A DNA stretch of 64,000 bases, taken from positions 124,001 through 188,000 of the forward strand of contig NZ_RJVP01000004.1 in assembly GCF_003730115.1 (NCBI RefSeq), read 5' to 3'. The translations under genes were made by a program, and so were the position numbers. The notes below the pieces were generated by a model. That model did no database searches. It was not told the DNA's origin and worked only from the letters and a program-made list of their open reading frames with translations. Shown piece by piece: positions 25,963 to 35,632 of the stretch; the stretch's first letter is position 1; each line of letters starts with the position of its first letter. Source of the stretch: Pseudomethylobacillus aquaticus (lineage in GTDB: Bacteria > Pseudomonadota > Gammaproteobacteria > Burkholderiales > Methylophilaceae).

Positions 25963-26089
25963 GGGCAAGTTTCTGTAATGAACCTAAGGGTAGATAAAAA
26001 GGGCAGATAAAAAATCCGGTTGTCTGCAGGAATATGCAGGCAACCGGATCAGGATGCAATAGCGTCAGTGGCCAGCCACTGAATGTGAA

Positions 26090-28150
26090 CTAGGCGTTCA
26101 TGCCGTTATGGCGCAACAGCGCATCCATATTGGGTTCGCGGCCACGGAAGGCGACAAAGGATTCCAGCGCCGGGCGTGAGCCACCCATGGCGAGGATCTC
26201 CTGCCAGAACTTGCGGCCCGTGGCCTCGGATAGCACGCCAGTCTCTTCGAACAGGCTGTAGGCATCTGCCGATAGCACTTCCGCCCATTTGTAGCTGTAA
26301 TAGCCTGCTGCATAACCACCCGCGAAGATGTGCGAGAAGTTATGCGGGAAGCGGTTCCACTTGGGTGGGCGCACCACGGCCACTTCGTCGCGTACCTGCT
26401 CGATGAGGTCCAGCGCGGTGGCGCTGCCATGCGGGTCGAAATCGCTGTGCAAACGCATGTCGAACAGCGAGAACTCGATCTGCCGCACGGTCTGCATGCC
26501 GGCCTGGAAGTTCTTGGCGGCCACCATCTTGTCGAACAGCGCGCGTGGCAGCTGAGCACCGGTGTCCACGTGGGCGGTCATGTGGCGCAGCACATCCCAC
26601 TCCCAGCAGAAGTTCTCCATGAACTGGCTGGGCAGTTCCACCGCATCCCATTCCACGCCCTTGATGCCGGACACGCCGTATTCGTCCACTTGCGTCAGCA
26701 TGTGGTGCAGGCCATGACCGAACTCATGGAACAGGGTCTGTACTTCGTCGTGCGTGAACAACGCCGGTTTGCCGCCCACCGGGCCGGAGAAATTGCAGGT
26801 CAGGAACGCCACTGGGGTCTCCACACCATGGGCTTTGCGGCGACGCGTGATGGCTTCATCCATCCAGGCGCCACCGCGCTTGTTGTTGCGCGCATACAGG
26901 TCCAGATAGAACTGGCCGACCAGCTGGCCGTTGCTTTGCACGATATCGTAAAAGCTGGCATCGGCATGCCATACCGGCGCGGCGGATTGCTTTACCTGTA
27001 CGCCAAAGATGGTTTCGATCACCTTGAACAGGCCGGCCAGCACCTTGGCTTCCGGGAAGTATTGCTTCACCTCCTGATCGGAGAAGGCATATTTGTCTTC
27101 GCGCAGCTTTTCCGACACATACGCCACATCCCAGGCCTGCATGTCGCTGATGCCCAGCTTGGCCGCATAGGCGGTCAGTTCGGCCATGTCGCGCGCGGCA
27201 TAAGGCTGGGCGCGCTTGGCCAGCGTGTCGAGGAACTCGACCACTTGCGCAGGCGTGTCGGCCATCTTGCTGGCCAGCGACATCTCGGCGTAATTGGCAT
27301 AGCCCAGCAGATGCGCCTCTTCCTGGCGCAGTTTGAGGATATCCACCATCAGTGGCGAGTTGTCCCACTCCGGTTTGCCGAACTCGGAGGCACGCGTGGC
27401 GTAAGCGCGGTACAGCGTCTCGCGCAGCGCGCGGTCGTCAGCGTACTGCAGCACCGGCATATAGGACGGGAAGTGCAGCGTGAACTTCCAGCCGCGCTTG
27501 CCATCGGCCTGTGCGGCTTCGCTGGCGGTCTGCAGGGCATCTGCCGGCACGCCGGCCACCTGCGCGGCGTCTTCCACGTAATGCGCGTAGGCATTGGTGG
27601 TGTCCATGATGTTTTCCTCGAAACGCGAGGTCAGCAAGGACAGCTGTTCCTGTATGGCCTTGAAGCGGGCTTTTTCTGCCGTGGGCAGCTCGGCCCCACC
27701 CAGGCGGAAATCACGCAGCTCGTTGTCGATGATCCTGCGCTGGGCGGTGTTGAGGCTGGTGTAAGCGGCGCTGTCGCGCAGGGCACGGTAGCGTGCGTAC
27801 AGGCGTTCGTCCTGGGCCAGGTCGCTGTAGAAGTCGGTGAGCTTGGGCAGGTTGTCGTTATAGGCCTGGCGCAGTTCCGGGCTGTTGACCACGGCATTGG
27901 TGTGGCTGACCTGGGTCCAGGCACGCGAGATCTGTTCTTCGAGATCTTCCAGCGGGCGCACGAAATTGTCCCAGCTGGGTGCACTGGTGGCGCTGGCCAG
28001 TTGTTCGATCTGCACGCGCGCGTTTTGTAACAGGGCGTCCACCGCCGGGCTGACGTCGTCCGGCAGCAACTGGTCGAAACGGGGCAGGCCGGAAAAATCC
28101 AGCAGAGGGTTGGTGCGCATAACCGGGTCGTTCACGAGCGATTCCTTCAT
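26090..28150 (-). CDS. prlC: Oligopeptidase A (M3 family)
   Basis: Cytoplasmic zinc peptidase that degrades signal peptides and other short peptides. It is 686 residues, the usual size. The catalytic motif is FHEFGHGLHHML, with a third zinc ligand in the following VEWDAVELPSQFMENF region. The start is the ATG at 28150, or a GTG at 28135 that has AAGGA at the better spacing of 7 bases. Confidence 0.95.
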   Translation of the reverse strand: MKESLVNDPVMRTNPLLDFSGLPRFDQLLPDDVSPAVDALLQNARVQIEQLASATSAPSWDNFVRPLEDLEEQISRAWTQVSHTNAVVNSPELRQAYNDNLPKLTDFYSDLAQDERLYARYRALRDSAAYTSLNTAQRRIIDNELRDFRLGGAELPTAEKARFKAIQEQLSLLTSRFEENIMDTTNAYAHYVEDAAQVAGVPADALQTASEAAQADGKRGWKFTLHFPSYMPVLQYADDRALRETLYRAYATRASEFGKPEWDNSPLMVDILKLRQEEAHLLGYANYAEMSLASKMADTPAQVVEFLDTLAKRAQPYAARDMAELTAYAAKLGISDMQAWDVAYVSEKLREDKYAFSDQEVKQYFPEAKVLAGLFKVIETIFGVQVKQSAAPVWHADASFYDIVQSNGQLVGQFYLDLYARNNKRGGAWMDEAITRRRKAHGVETPVAFLTCNFSGPVGGKPALFTHDEVQTLFHEFGHGLHHMLTQVDEYGVSGIKGVEWDAVELPSQFMENFCWEWDVLRHMTAHVDTGAQLPRALFDKMVAAKNFQAGMQTVRQIEFSLFDMRLHSDFDPHGSATALDLIEQVRDEVAVVRPPKWNRFPHNFSHIFAGGYAAGYYSYKWAEVLSADAYSLFEETGVLSEATGRKFWQEILAMGGSRPALESFVAFRGREPNMDALLRHNGMNA

Positions 28151-28199
28151 TCAATGTACCGGCTGTTTCCATCTGGCCGGTATTCAGGCTGCTGGCATC

Positions 28200-28556
28200 T
28201 CAGCTGATCAGGCGCAATGCCAGCGGGTAACGGTAGTTTTCGCCTTTGCTGGTGGCGACAGCGGCCAGGATGCTGAACAGCAGGTTCACCAGCCATAGCA
28301 TAGGCATCAGCAAGAAGCCGATGAGGATGAACATCAGCACCCAGCAGACGGCATAAGCGATCAGCAGCGAGATCTGGAAATTCAGCGCTTCACGCGCCTG
28401 TTCGGCGATGTAGGCGTTGTCGTCCTTTTTCAGCAGCCAGACGATCAAGCCGGGCAGAAAACAGAACAGGATGCCACCCAAGTGGGTCAACACGACGATG
28501 TTCTTATCGTCGGAGCTGGGTTGTTGGATGGTCGTTTCTGACAATGGCTCACTCAT
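28200..28556 (-). CDS. DUF4870 membrane protein
   Basis: A 118-residue protein with three or four hydrophobic segments (VVLTHLGGILFCFLPGLIVW, ISLLIAYAVCWVLMFILIGF, and one around MLWLVNLLFSILAAV) and the family motif EQAREALNFQIS. GGAGG precedes the ATG. Function unknown. It lies between ptsI and prlC on the same strand, 12 bp after ptsI. Confidence 0.88.
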   Translation of the reverse strand: MSEPLSETTIQQPSSDDKNIVVLTHLGGILFCFLPGLIVWLLKKDDNAYIAEQAREALNFQISLLIAYAVCWVLMFILIGFLLMPMLWLVNLLFSILAAVATSKGENYRYPLALRLIS

Positions 28557-28568
28557 GGTGCATCCTCC

Positions 28569-30317
28569 TTATTGAAGATTGAGTTTATCCAGCAAAGGTT
28601 CAATTTTGTCGCTGTCACCGCTGTTGAGTATCTTGCGTGCCAGTACGCCGAGACGCGGCACGTCGGTTTGCAGGATACGGCGTTTCACCGCCAGCAGTTG
28701 CGCCGAATGCATGGAGAACTGACGTAGCCCCAGCCCCAGCAGCAACTTGGTCAGACGCGGGTCACCAGCCATTTCGCCGCACACCGACACCGGCTTGCCG
28801 AGTTTCTCGCCGGCCCGTATGGTCATCTCCACCAGTTGCAGCACGGCCGGGTGCAGCGGGTTGTACAGATGCGACACGCTATCGTCGGTGCGATCGATGG
28901 CCAGCGAATACTGGATCAGGTCATTGGTGCCTATGGACAGAAAATCCAGCTGCTGGGCGAACGCCTCGGCGGTGAGCGCTGCCGCGGGCACTTCTATCAT
29001 GCCGCCCAGCTTGATGTCCTCATCGAACGGGATCTGCTGCTTGCGCAGGCTGAGCTTGGCGCGTTCCAGCATCAGCTTGGTCTGGCGCAGCTCGGACAGC
29101 GTGGACAGCATGGGCACCAGGATCTTGATATTGCCGTAATGCGAGGCGCGCAGCAGGGCGCGTAGCTGGGCATGGAAGATGGGCGGGTCAGCCAGGCACA
29201 GGCGAATGGCGCGCAAGCCCAGCGCCGGGTTGGTGCAGCTGCGTGCCGTATCCGGGTTCATCTGCTTGTCCGCCCCCAAGTCCAGGGTGCGGATGGTGAC
29301 CGGCAGGCCTTTCATGGCCTCGGCCACCTTGCGGTAAGCGATGAACTGTTCCTCTTCGTCCGGCATCTCGCGCCGGTTCATGAACAGGAATTCGGTGCGG
29401 TAGAGGCCGATGCCGGTGGCACCGGCGGCCTTGGCTTTGACCACGTCCTCGGGCACTTCGATGTTGGCATGCAGCTCGATAGCGGTGCCATCCAGCGTGA
29501 CCGCCTTGTTGAGGCGGATACGCTTGAGCTTTTGCTGCTCCAGCTCCCATTGTTCCTGCTTGAGCCGGTATTCGCCCAGCGTGTCCTTGTCCGGGTTGAC
29601 GATGACCACGCCCTGATTGCCATCGACGATGATCAGCTCATCGTCACGGATCAGGTCGCGCGCGCGCTGCATGGCGACGATGGACGGGATGTTGAGGCTG
29701 CGCGCCAGAATGGCGGTGTGCGAGGTGACGCCGCCTACATCGGTGATGAAGGCCGCGAACTGGTGATGCTTGAACTGGATGGCATCGGCAGGCGACAGGT
29801 CATGGGCGACCAGGATGATGTCGCTCTCCTGTTCGCGCACGGCGACCTGGCTGGGGTGGCCAAGCAGCGCCTTGATGATGCGCTCCACCACTTGCACCAC
29901 GTCCTGCTTGCGCTCGCGCAGGTACTCGTCCTCGATCTGCTCGAACTGTTCGACCAGGTCTTCCATCTGCAGCTTGACGGCCCATTCGGCGTTGCATTGC
30001 TCGCGCAGGATGATGTGCTTGGGCTCTTCGGACAGGTGCTTGTCGCCCAGGATCATCAGGTGGGTGGCGACAAAGGCATCCAGCTCGGCAGGCGCCCCTG
30101 CCGGCAATTGCTGCTTGATGGTCTGCAGGTCACGGCGCACCGTGGAGATGGCCTGTTCGTAGCGCGCGATCTCCAGCCTGAGCAGGTGCTCGGGCAGCTG
30201 ATAGTGTGCGACTTCCAGCAGGGCATTGGAGACCAGATGCGCGCGGCCGATGGCGATGCCACCGGACACGGCGATGCCGTGCATGGAGAACGAGACGGGG
30301 GCGCTGGGCGCTGGCAT
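28569..30317 (-). CDS. ptsI: Phosphoenolpyruvate-protein phosphotransferase (Enzyme I)
   Basis: Passes phosphate from PEP to HPr. It is 582 residues. The phosphorylated histidine is in GGVTSHTAILARSLNIP. The PEP-binding TIM-barrel motifs are LYRTEFLFMNR, IRTLDLGADK, GMIEVPAAAL and SIGTNDLIQYSLA. The C-terminal cysteine block is VCGEMAGD. It follows ptsH by five bases. No sugar-specific EIIB/EIIC is nearby, so the pathway is likely regulatory. Confidence 0.96.
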   Translation of the reverse strand: MPAPSAPVSFSMHGIAVSGGIAIGRAHLVSNALLEVAHYQLPEHLLRLEIARYEQAISTVRRDLQTIKQQLPAGAPAELDAFVATHLMILGDKHLSEEPKHIILREQCNAEWAVKLQMEDLVEQFEQIEDEYLRERKQDVVQVVERIIKALLGHPSQVAVREQESDIILVAHDLSPADAIQFKHHQFAAFITDVGGVTSHTAILARSLNIPSIVAMQRARDLIRDDELIIVDGNQGVVIVNPDKDTLGEYRLKQEQWELEQQKLKRIRLNKAVTLDGTAIELHANIEVPEDVVKAKAAGATGIGLYRTEFLFMNRREMPDEEEQFIAYRKVAEAMKGLPVTIRTLDLGADKQMNPDTARSCTNPALGLRAIRLCLADPPIFHAQLRALLRASHYGNIKILVPMLSTLSELRQTKLMLERAKLSLRKQQIPFDEDIKLGGMIEVPAAALTAEAFAQQLDFLSIGTNDLIQYSLAIDRTDDSVSHLYNPLHPAVLQLVEMTIRAGEKLGKPVSVCGEMAGDPRLTKLLLGLGLRQFSMHSAQLLAVKRRILQTDVPRLGVLARKILNSGDSDKIEPLLDKLNLQ

Positions 30318-30322
30318 CGGCC

Positions 30323-30592
30323 TTATTCCGGCTCGCCGAAACGCTGGTTGATCAGGGTGGTCAGCGCATTGATGGCGGCTTCTTGATCCGCGCCATTGGC
30401 TTCCAGGATCAGCTTGTTGCCCTTGCTGGCGGCCAGCATCATCACGCCCATGATACTTTTGGCGTTGACGCGTCTACCGTTACGTTCCAGCCAGATCTCG
30501 CAATTGAATTGGCTTGCGGTCTGCGTCAGGCGTGTGGATGCACGCGCATGCAAGCCGAGTTTGTTGATGATTTCAATTTCCTGCTTGATCAT
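30323..30592 (-). CDS. ptsH: Phosphocarrier protein HPr
   Basis: An 89-residue carrier. The EI phosphorylation site is H15 in LGLHARASTRL. Ser46 (NAKSIMGVMMLAAS) is present, matching the target of the HPr kinase encoded in the same cluster. The ATG at 30592 overlaps the end of the EIIA gene by 20 bases, suggesting coupled translation. Confidence 0.96.
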   Translation of the reverse strand: MIKQEIEIINKLGLHARASTRLTQTASQFNCEIWLERNGRRVNAKSIMGVMMLAASKGNKLILEANGADQEAAINALTTLINQRFGEPE

Positions 30593-30992
30593 GATGCTTG
30601 CATGCTTCCTCAGTAAAATGCACGACGCCCTCACGGCCGCCACTCAGCGCTTTTTCCACCAGTGTGGTGATGCTGCCATTGCGATAGGTCAGCGCGCGCA
30701 CCAGCATGGGCAGATTGACGCCCGCCACGCCTTCCACACGCCCCGGCGTGAGCAGCTTGCCCACCACGTTACAGGGGGTGGCGCCGTAGATGTCGGACAG
30801 CACCAGCACGCCCTGACCTTCATCCAGATCACGCACCATCTGCAGGCCCAGCGGCAGCAGATCGACCGGGTCGTCATGCATGCCTATGCCCAGCTGCTGC
30901 AGTTTGGGCGGGCGCCCGCCCATGACATGGCTGGCACAGTGGATCAGGCTTTCACCCAGCGTACCGTGCGCCACAATCAATATTCCTATCAT
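30573..30992 (-). CDS. PTS EIIA component, mannose type
   Basis: A 139-residue EIIA(Man) domain standing alone. The phosphorylatable histidine is H9 in MIGILIVAHGTLGESL, and the VLVLSDIYGATPCNV block is diagnostic. Without EIIB/C partners it probably serves as a phospho-relay or sensor. Its start overlaps the rapZ stop by 4 bases. Confidence 0.92.
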   Translation of the reverse strand: MIGILIVAHGTLGESLIHCASHVMGGRPPKLQQLGIGMHDDPVDLLPLGLQMVRDLDEGQGVLVLSDIYGATPCNVVGKLLTPGRVEGVAGVNLPMLVRALTYRNGSITTLVEKALSGGREGVVHFTEEACKHHDQAGN

Positions 30993-31852
30993 TTGTTCGT
31001 CCTGTACATGCTGTCGTGGACTTCGCCCAACTGGCGATGACGCACAAGCACTTTCTGCTGTTGCTGTTGAAAATGGGCGGCCAGTTTTTCCACCAGGTAC
31101 ACCGAGCGGTGTTGTCCGCCGGTGCAACCTACGGCGACGGTGAGGTAGCTGCGATGGTCATGCACGAAACTGGGCAGCCAGCGGCTGATGAATTGCTGGA
31201 TGTCTTCATACATGCGGTCTACTGCGGCATGCTGCTGCAGGAATTCAGCGACCGGCAGGTCACGTCCGGTGAGCGGCCGCAAGGCCGGGTCATAGTATGG
31301 GTTGGGCAGGCAGCGCACGTCGAACACATAGTCGGCATCCAGCGGAATGCCATGCTTGAAACCGAAGGAAGCGAACAGCAGCGTCAGGCCGCTGTGGTCG
31401 TGCGAGACGAAGGAACGCACCCAGCTGCGCAGGGTGTTGGCGCTGATATCGCTGGTGTCCAGGCGATGGCTATGCTCGGCCAGTTGCTCCAGCATGTGGC
31501 GCTCGCGCACGATGCTTTCGGCCAGCGTGGTGTGTTCATTGCTGAGCGGGTGACGGCGGCGTGTTTCGCTGAAACGCTTGACCAGCGTCTCCACATTGGA
31601 TTCCAGATACAGCAGTTGCACCGCCACGCCTTGGGCACGCAGATGCGCGATGTTGTCGTACAAAGCTTCCAGCGCGGCACTGCGTGTGTCCACGCTGACG
31701 GCCAGGCGCTGTTGCTGGCCGATATGCGAGGTGATCTGTGGCAGCAGGGTGGCAGGCAGATTGTCTATGCAGTAATAGCCGCTATCTTCCAGCGCACGCA
31801 GGGCGACACTCTTGCCGGAACCTGACAGCCCGCTGATGATCACCAGCTGCAT
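30989..31852 (-). CDS. rapZ: RNase adapter / nucleotide-binding protein RapZ
   Basis: A P-loop protein of 287 residues. In E. coli it directs RNase E to the GlmZ small RNA and senses glucosamine-6-phosphate. Walker A is GLSGSGKS. It also has DVRCLPNPYYDPALRPLTG and the C-terminal CTGGQHRSVYLVEKLAAHF block. It is embedded between hprK and the EIIA gene with one- and four-base overlaps. Confidence 0.95.
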   Translation of the reverse strand: MQLVIISGLSGSGKSVALRALEDSGYYCIDNLPATLLPQITSHIGQQQRLAVSVDTRSAALEALYDNIAHLRAQGVAVQLLYLESNVETLVKRFSETRRRHPLSNEHTTLAESIVRERHMLEQLAEHSHRLDTSDISANTLRSWVRSFVSHDHSGLTLLFASFGFKHGIPLDADYVFDVRCLPNPYYDPALRPLTGRDLPVAEFLQQHAAVDRMYEDIQQFISRWLPSFVHDHRSYLTVAVGCTGGQHRSVYLVEKLAAHFQQQQQKVLVRHRQLGEVHDSMYRTNK

Positions 31853-32850
31853 CAGTCTTCGCTCCCGCCGCTGATGGCTTTGCTGCGTCGGCGTGGTGCC
31901 GCCTTGTTCTGGTTGAGGCGTGCCATTTCGCGATGCTGGCGTTGCATGAACTGCTTGGTGCCGTTGATGCCGCGCATCAGCAGCATGTTGTTGCGTACGG
32001 CGACTTCTACCAGCACTGCGATGTTGCGACCGGCGGCGACGGGCAGGGTGATCTTGGGGATCTTCACGCCCAGGATCTTTTCGTGCTGCGCTTTGACTTC
32101 AAGCCGGTCCAGCATGTGCATCTGCATCTTGTCGGCCATTTCCAGCTGCACGATGAGGTCCAGTGGCTTGGTCGGCTTGACCGCGTTGTCACCGAACAGG
32201 GCACGTATGTTGAGGATGCCCAGGCCGCGTACTTCCAGGAAGTCCTGCAGCAGCGGCGGGCAACGGCCTTCCAGTCGGTCCGGCGCGATGCGGAAGAAAT
32301 CCACGATGTCGTCGGCCACGATGCGGTGCCCGCGCGAGATCAGTTCCAGCGCCAGTTCGCTCTTGCCTATGGCCGGGTTGCCCTTGATCAGCACCCCAAA
32401 GCCCTGCACTTCCAGGAACACGCCATGGAAGCTGATGGATTCGGCCACAGCTTGCGCCAGATAGTGGCTGAGCACGTCCATAAGGCCTGGACTGCGCAAC
32501 GGCGAGGTGAACAGCGGGGTGGTGAAGTTGTCTGCCGCGTTGATCAGATCCTGCGGCGGCTTTTCACCATTGGCAACCACCACGGCAGCGAGATCGGTGG
32601 AGAACAGATTGTGGATGGCCTGCTGCATCTCTTTTTGACCCAGGCTGCGCAGGTAATCCATTTCAGCGCAGCCCAGTACCTGAACGCGGTTGGGATGCAC
32701 AAAATTCAAGTGGCCGATCAGCGCCAGTGACGGTTTGGTCACCGTTTCGCTGGTGAGCAGGTTGTCACCGCCCGCCTGTCCTGCCACCCACAGCAGTTTG
32801 AGTTTGCTGCGGGTGTCATTGAACAGTTGGTTGACGCTGATCTCGGCCAT
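31852..32850 (-). CDS. hprK: HPr kinase/phosphorylase
   Basis: Phosphorylates HPr on serine and reverses it with phosphate. It is 332 residues. The N-terminal domain (1-130) has LIGHLNFVHPNRVQVLGCAE. The catalytic domain has the P-loop KGNPAIGKSELALELISRGH, ADDIV and the signature EVRGLGILNIRALFGDNAV. In proteobacteria this enzyme occurs beside ptsH/rapZ and is thought to regulate the PTS rather than sugar uptake. Confidence 0.95.
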   Translation of the reverse strand: MAEISVNQLFNDTRSKLKLLWVAGQAGGDNLLTSETVTKPSLALIGHLNFVHPNRVQVLGCAEMDYLRSLGQKEMQQAIHNLFSTDLAAVVVANGEKPPQDLINAADNFTTPLFTSPLRSPGLMDVLSHYLAQAVAESISFHGVFLEVQGFGVLIKGNPAIGKSELALELISRGHRIVADDIVDFFRIAPDRLEGRCPPLLQDFLEVRGLGILNIRALFGDNAVKPTKPLDLIVQLEMADKMQMHMLDRLEVKAQHEKILGVKIPKITLPVAAGRNIAVLVEVAVRNNMLLMRGINGTKQFMQRQHREMARLNQNKAAPRRRSKAISGGSED

Positions 32851-32874
32851 GGTTCGAAGAAGTGAACGTGAAGG

Positions 32875-33201
32875 TTATTCGGTCGCCTGATGCTTGACTG
32901 CGCCATTGACGCGGTGGTGGTCCGCGACCTTTTCCTTGTGCTTCAGCACCTGGCGGTCCAGCTTGTCAGCCAGCAGATCGATCGCGCTGTACATGTTTTC
33001 GTCACTGCAAGCGACATGCAGGTCATTGCCCGGCACGTGCAGCGTGGCTTCCGCAGTTTGCAGCAGTTTTTCGACACTGAGGGTGATCTTCACGTCGATC
33101 ACATGATCGAAATGATTGCTGATGCGCGTCAGTTTGCTTTGTACGTAGTCGCGCAGGGCAGGGGTGACTTCCAGATGATGCCCGGTAAGTTGCAGGTTCA
33201 T
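32875..33201 (-). CDS. hpf: Ribosome hibernation promoting factor
   Basis: A 108-residue short-type HPF/YfiA protein that stabilises inactive ribosomes. The signature is MNLQLTGHHLEVTPALRDYV, then KLTRISNHFDHVIDVKI and DMYSA-like ENMYSAIDLLADKLDRQV. GAGGAG precedes the ATG. It follows rpoN, the usual order in this cluster. Confidence 0.95.
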   Translation of the reverse strand: MNLQLTGHHLEVTPALRDYVQSKLTRISNHFDHVIDVKITLSVEKLLQTAEATLHVPGNDLHVACSDENMYSAIDLLADKLDRQVLKHKEKVADHHRVNGAVKHQATE

Positions 33202-33244
33202 ATTGCTCTCCTCAGTTGATGACGACGTTGATGCATGCTGTCGA

Positions 33245-34735
33245 TCATAGCGACTTGCGTTGGCTAGCCGCCGCGATCTGCAGCGATTCCCGGTACTTGG
33301 CGATGGTGCGTCTTGCCACCACGATGCCTTGTTTGCCGAGGATTTCAGTGATTTGGCTATCGGACAGCGGCTTCTGCGGGTTCTCTTCCGCCACCATCTG
33401 CTTGATCAGCGCGCGGATGGCAGTGGCCGAGCAGGCGCCGCCCGCTTCGGTCGCCACATGGCTGCCGAAGAAATACTTGAGCTCGTAGACGCCACGCGGA
33501 GTGAGCATGTACTTGCGCGTGGTGACCCGCGAAATGGTCGATTCATGCAAGCCCAGCTCATCCGCGATCTCGCGCAGCACCAGCGGACGCATGGCCACTT
33601 CGCCGTGTTCGAAGAAGTTGCGCTGCCGGTCCACGATGGCCTGCGACACACGCAGGATAGTGGAGAAGCGCTGCTGGATGTTCTTGATCATCCACTTGGC
33701 TTCCTGCATCTGGCTCATCAGGTACTGGCTGGAGCTGTCGCGGTTGCGCTTGAGGATGTTGGCGTAGATCTGGTTGATGCGCAGCTTGGGCACCACCTCG
33801 TCATTGAGGCTGGCCAGCCAGATGCCCTTGACCTTCTTCACCACGATCTCGTGCTGGATGAAGTGGTCACTGGCGATATGGCTGAAGGCAGCACCCGGAC
33901 GCGGGTTGAGCTGGGTGAGCATCTGCTGGGCGTTACGCAGGGCATCATCGTCGCAATGCAGTACTTTGCGCAGACGCGCGTAGTCGCGTGCGGCCAGCAG
34001 CGGCAGGTGCTCGCGGGCGATGTCGCAGGCCAGTTGCAGGCTAGGCGTATCGGCTGGCATGGTCTGCAGCTGCAGCAGCAGGCATTCGGACAGGCTGCGC
34101 GCGCCTACGCCTGGGGGGTCCAGATGCTGGATGTGCTTGAGTGCAGTTTCCAGTTCCACCGGATCGAAGTCGCGGTCTTTATCCTCGTCGGAGACGAAAT
34201 CGCCCAGTGCTGGGTCCAGCAGGCTGACCAGATCTTCCAGCGACTGCTCCAGATAACCATCGTCATTGATGGCATCCACCAGCAGCAGGCACAGCCCCAG
34301 GTCGCGCTCGCACAAGGGCAGCAGCTGTAACTGGCGCAGCAGGTGGTCGTGCAGGGACAGTGTGGCGGCTTCCTGAAAGCCGAAATCGCTGTCATCAGCA
34401 TCGTCATTACCAGCGCCACTCTCTTCCCAGCGGTTGCTGCCGCCGGGCGAGTCGAAATAGTCTTCACCGAAGTTTTCTGCAACTGGGGCCTCGGCGACAG
34501 GGTCCGCAGACTTCTCCGCTTCACCCAGACCAGGTGCGGTGGGAATGTAGCTTTCGCCGTTCTCACCGGTTTCGCTGCCTGGCTCCAGCCTTTCCAGCAA
34601 GGGGTTGGCTTGCAGAAAGCCCTCCAGCTCCTGGTTCAGCTCCTGACTGGACAATTGCAGCAAACGGATAGACTGCTGCAGCTGTGGAGTCAGCGCGAGG
34701 TGTTGCGAAAATTTGAGTTGCAGGCTTTGTTTCAT
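33245..34735 (-). CDS. rpoN: RNA polymerase sigma-54 factor
   Basis: 496 residues. Region I is Gln-rich (KQSLQLKFSQHLALTPQLQQ, SIRLLQLSSQELNQELE). An acidic region II follows, then the core-binding domain. The C-terminal RpoN box is VARRTIAKYRESL, and the helix-turn-helix lies near SRVTTRKYMLTPRGVYELK. It serves the PilR regulator in this window among others. Confidence 0.97.
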   Translation of the reverse strand: MKQSLQLKFSQHLALTPQLQQSIRLLQLSSQELNQELEGFLQANPLLERLEPGSETGENGESYIPTAPGLGEAEKSADPVAEAPVAENFGEDYFDSPGGSNRWEESGAGNDDADDSDFGFQEAATLSLHDHLLRQLQLLPLCERDLGLCLLLVDAINDDGYLEQSLEDLVSLLDPALGDFVSDEDKDRDFDPVELETALKHIQHLDPPGVGARSLSECLLLQLQTMPADTPSLQLACDIAREHLPLLAARDYARLRKVLHCDDDALRNAQQMLTQLNPRPGAAFSHIASDHFIQHEIVVKKVKGIWLASLNDEVVPKLRINQIYANILKRNRDSSSQYLMSQMQEAKWMIKNIQQRFSTILRVSQAIVDRQRNFFEHGEVAMRPLVLREIADELGLHESTISRVTTRKYMLTPRGVYELKYFFGSHVATEAGGACSATAIRALIKQMVAEENPQKPLSDSQITEILGKQGIVVARRTIAKYRESLQIAAASQRKSL

Positions 34736-34747
34736 CTTGGTGACCGC

Positions 34748-35470
34748 TTACAGGCGGAAGTCCTTGCCCAGGTAGACTTCGCGCACACTTGAGTTGTGGA
34801 TGATTTCGCTGGGTTGACCAGCGGCAAATACACGCCCATCGTTGACGATATAGGCACGATCACAAATGCCCAGGGTTTCACGTACGTTGTGGTCGGTGAT
34901 CAGCACACCGATATTGCGGGCGCTGAGCAGGCGGATGATCTTCTGGATCTCCAGTACCGCGATCGGGTCTATGCCCGCGAACGGCTCGTCCAGCAGGATG
35001 AAGCTGGGGTTGGTGGCCAGGCAGCGCGCGATCTCCACACGCCGACGCTCACCGCCGGACAGGCTCACCCCGCTGCTGTCACGGATATGCACGATATTGA
35101 GTTCTTCCAGCAGGTGCTCCAGCTGCTGCTCCCTTTGTTCGGGCTCCAGCTTTTGCAGCTCCAGGATGGCCATGATGTTCTCGCTGACCGTGAGCTTGCG
35201 GAAGATGGAGGCCTCCTGCGGCAGATAGGACAGGCCCAGCCGCGCGCGCTGGTGTATGGGCAGGCGGCTCAGATCGCGGTTGTCCAGCAGGATACGCCCG
35301 CCATCCAGCGATACCAGGCCGACCATCATGTAGAAGCTGGTGGTCTTGCCCGCACCGTTGGGGCCGAGCAAGCCGACCACTTCGCCACTGTTGACTTGTA
35401 ACGAGATGTCTTGCACCACGGTGCGTGATTTGTACTTTTTACGTAGATTCTCTACGATCAATGCGCTCAT
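34748..35470 (-). CDS. lptB: LPS export ATP-binding protein LptB
   Basis: ABC ATPase that powers LPS extraction from the inner membrane. It is 240 residues. Walker A is [17 protein letters not shown], the signature is [14 protein letters not shown], Walker B is [16 protein letters not shown], and the switch H is in [12 protein letters not shown] 162-bp gap separates it from lptA; I see no gene there. Confidence 0.97.
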   Translation of the reverse strand: MSALIVENLRKKYKSRTVVQDISLQVNSGEVVGLLGPNGAGKTTSFYMMVGLVSLDGGRILLDNRDLSRLPIHQRARLGLSYLPQEASIFRKLTVSENIMAILELQKLEPEQREQQLEHLLEELNIVHIRDSSGVSLSGGERRRVEIARCLATNPSFILLDEPFAGIDPIAVLEIQKIIRLLSARNIGVLITDHNVRETLGICDRAYIVNDGRVFAAGQPSEIIHNSSVREVYLGKDFRL

Positions 35471-35632
35471 CTGGCTTTCGTTTCTCTCGCCTTGGTTGCT
35501 CTCGCCTTTGCAGCTTTGGGTTCACACCTTTGGGCTTCATTTCTATGGCCTTGATTTCTCCAGCAAGGCATTCTGCCGTTCACTGCGGTGTCGTCGCCTC
35601 TTGTCCGCGCCTGTCATCTGCGTTGTGGCGGT

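Noticed and set aside
26330-28030. 566-codon open frame opposite prlC
   Set aside because: Shadow of the oligopeptidase gene, which has the HEFGH zinc motif; the antisense product shows no domain.
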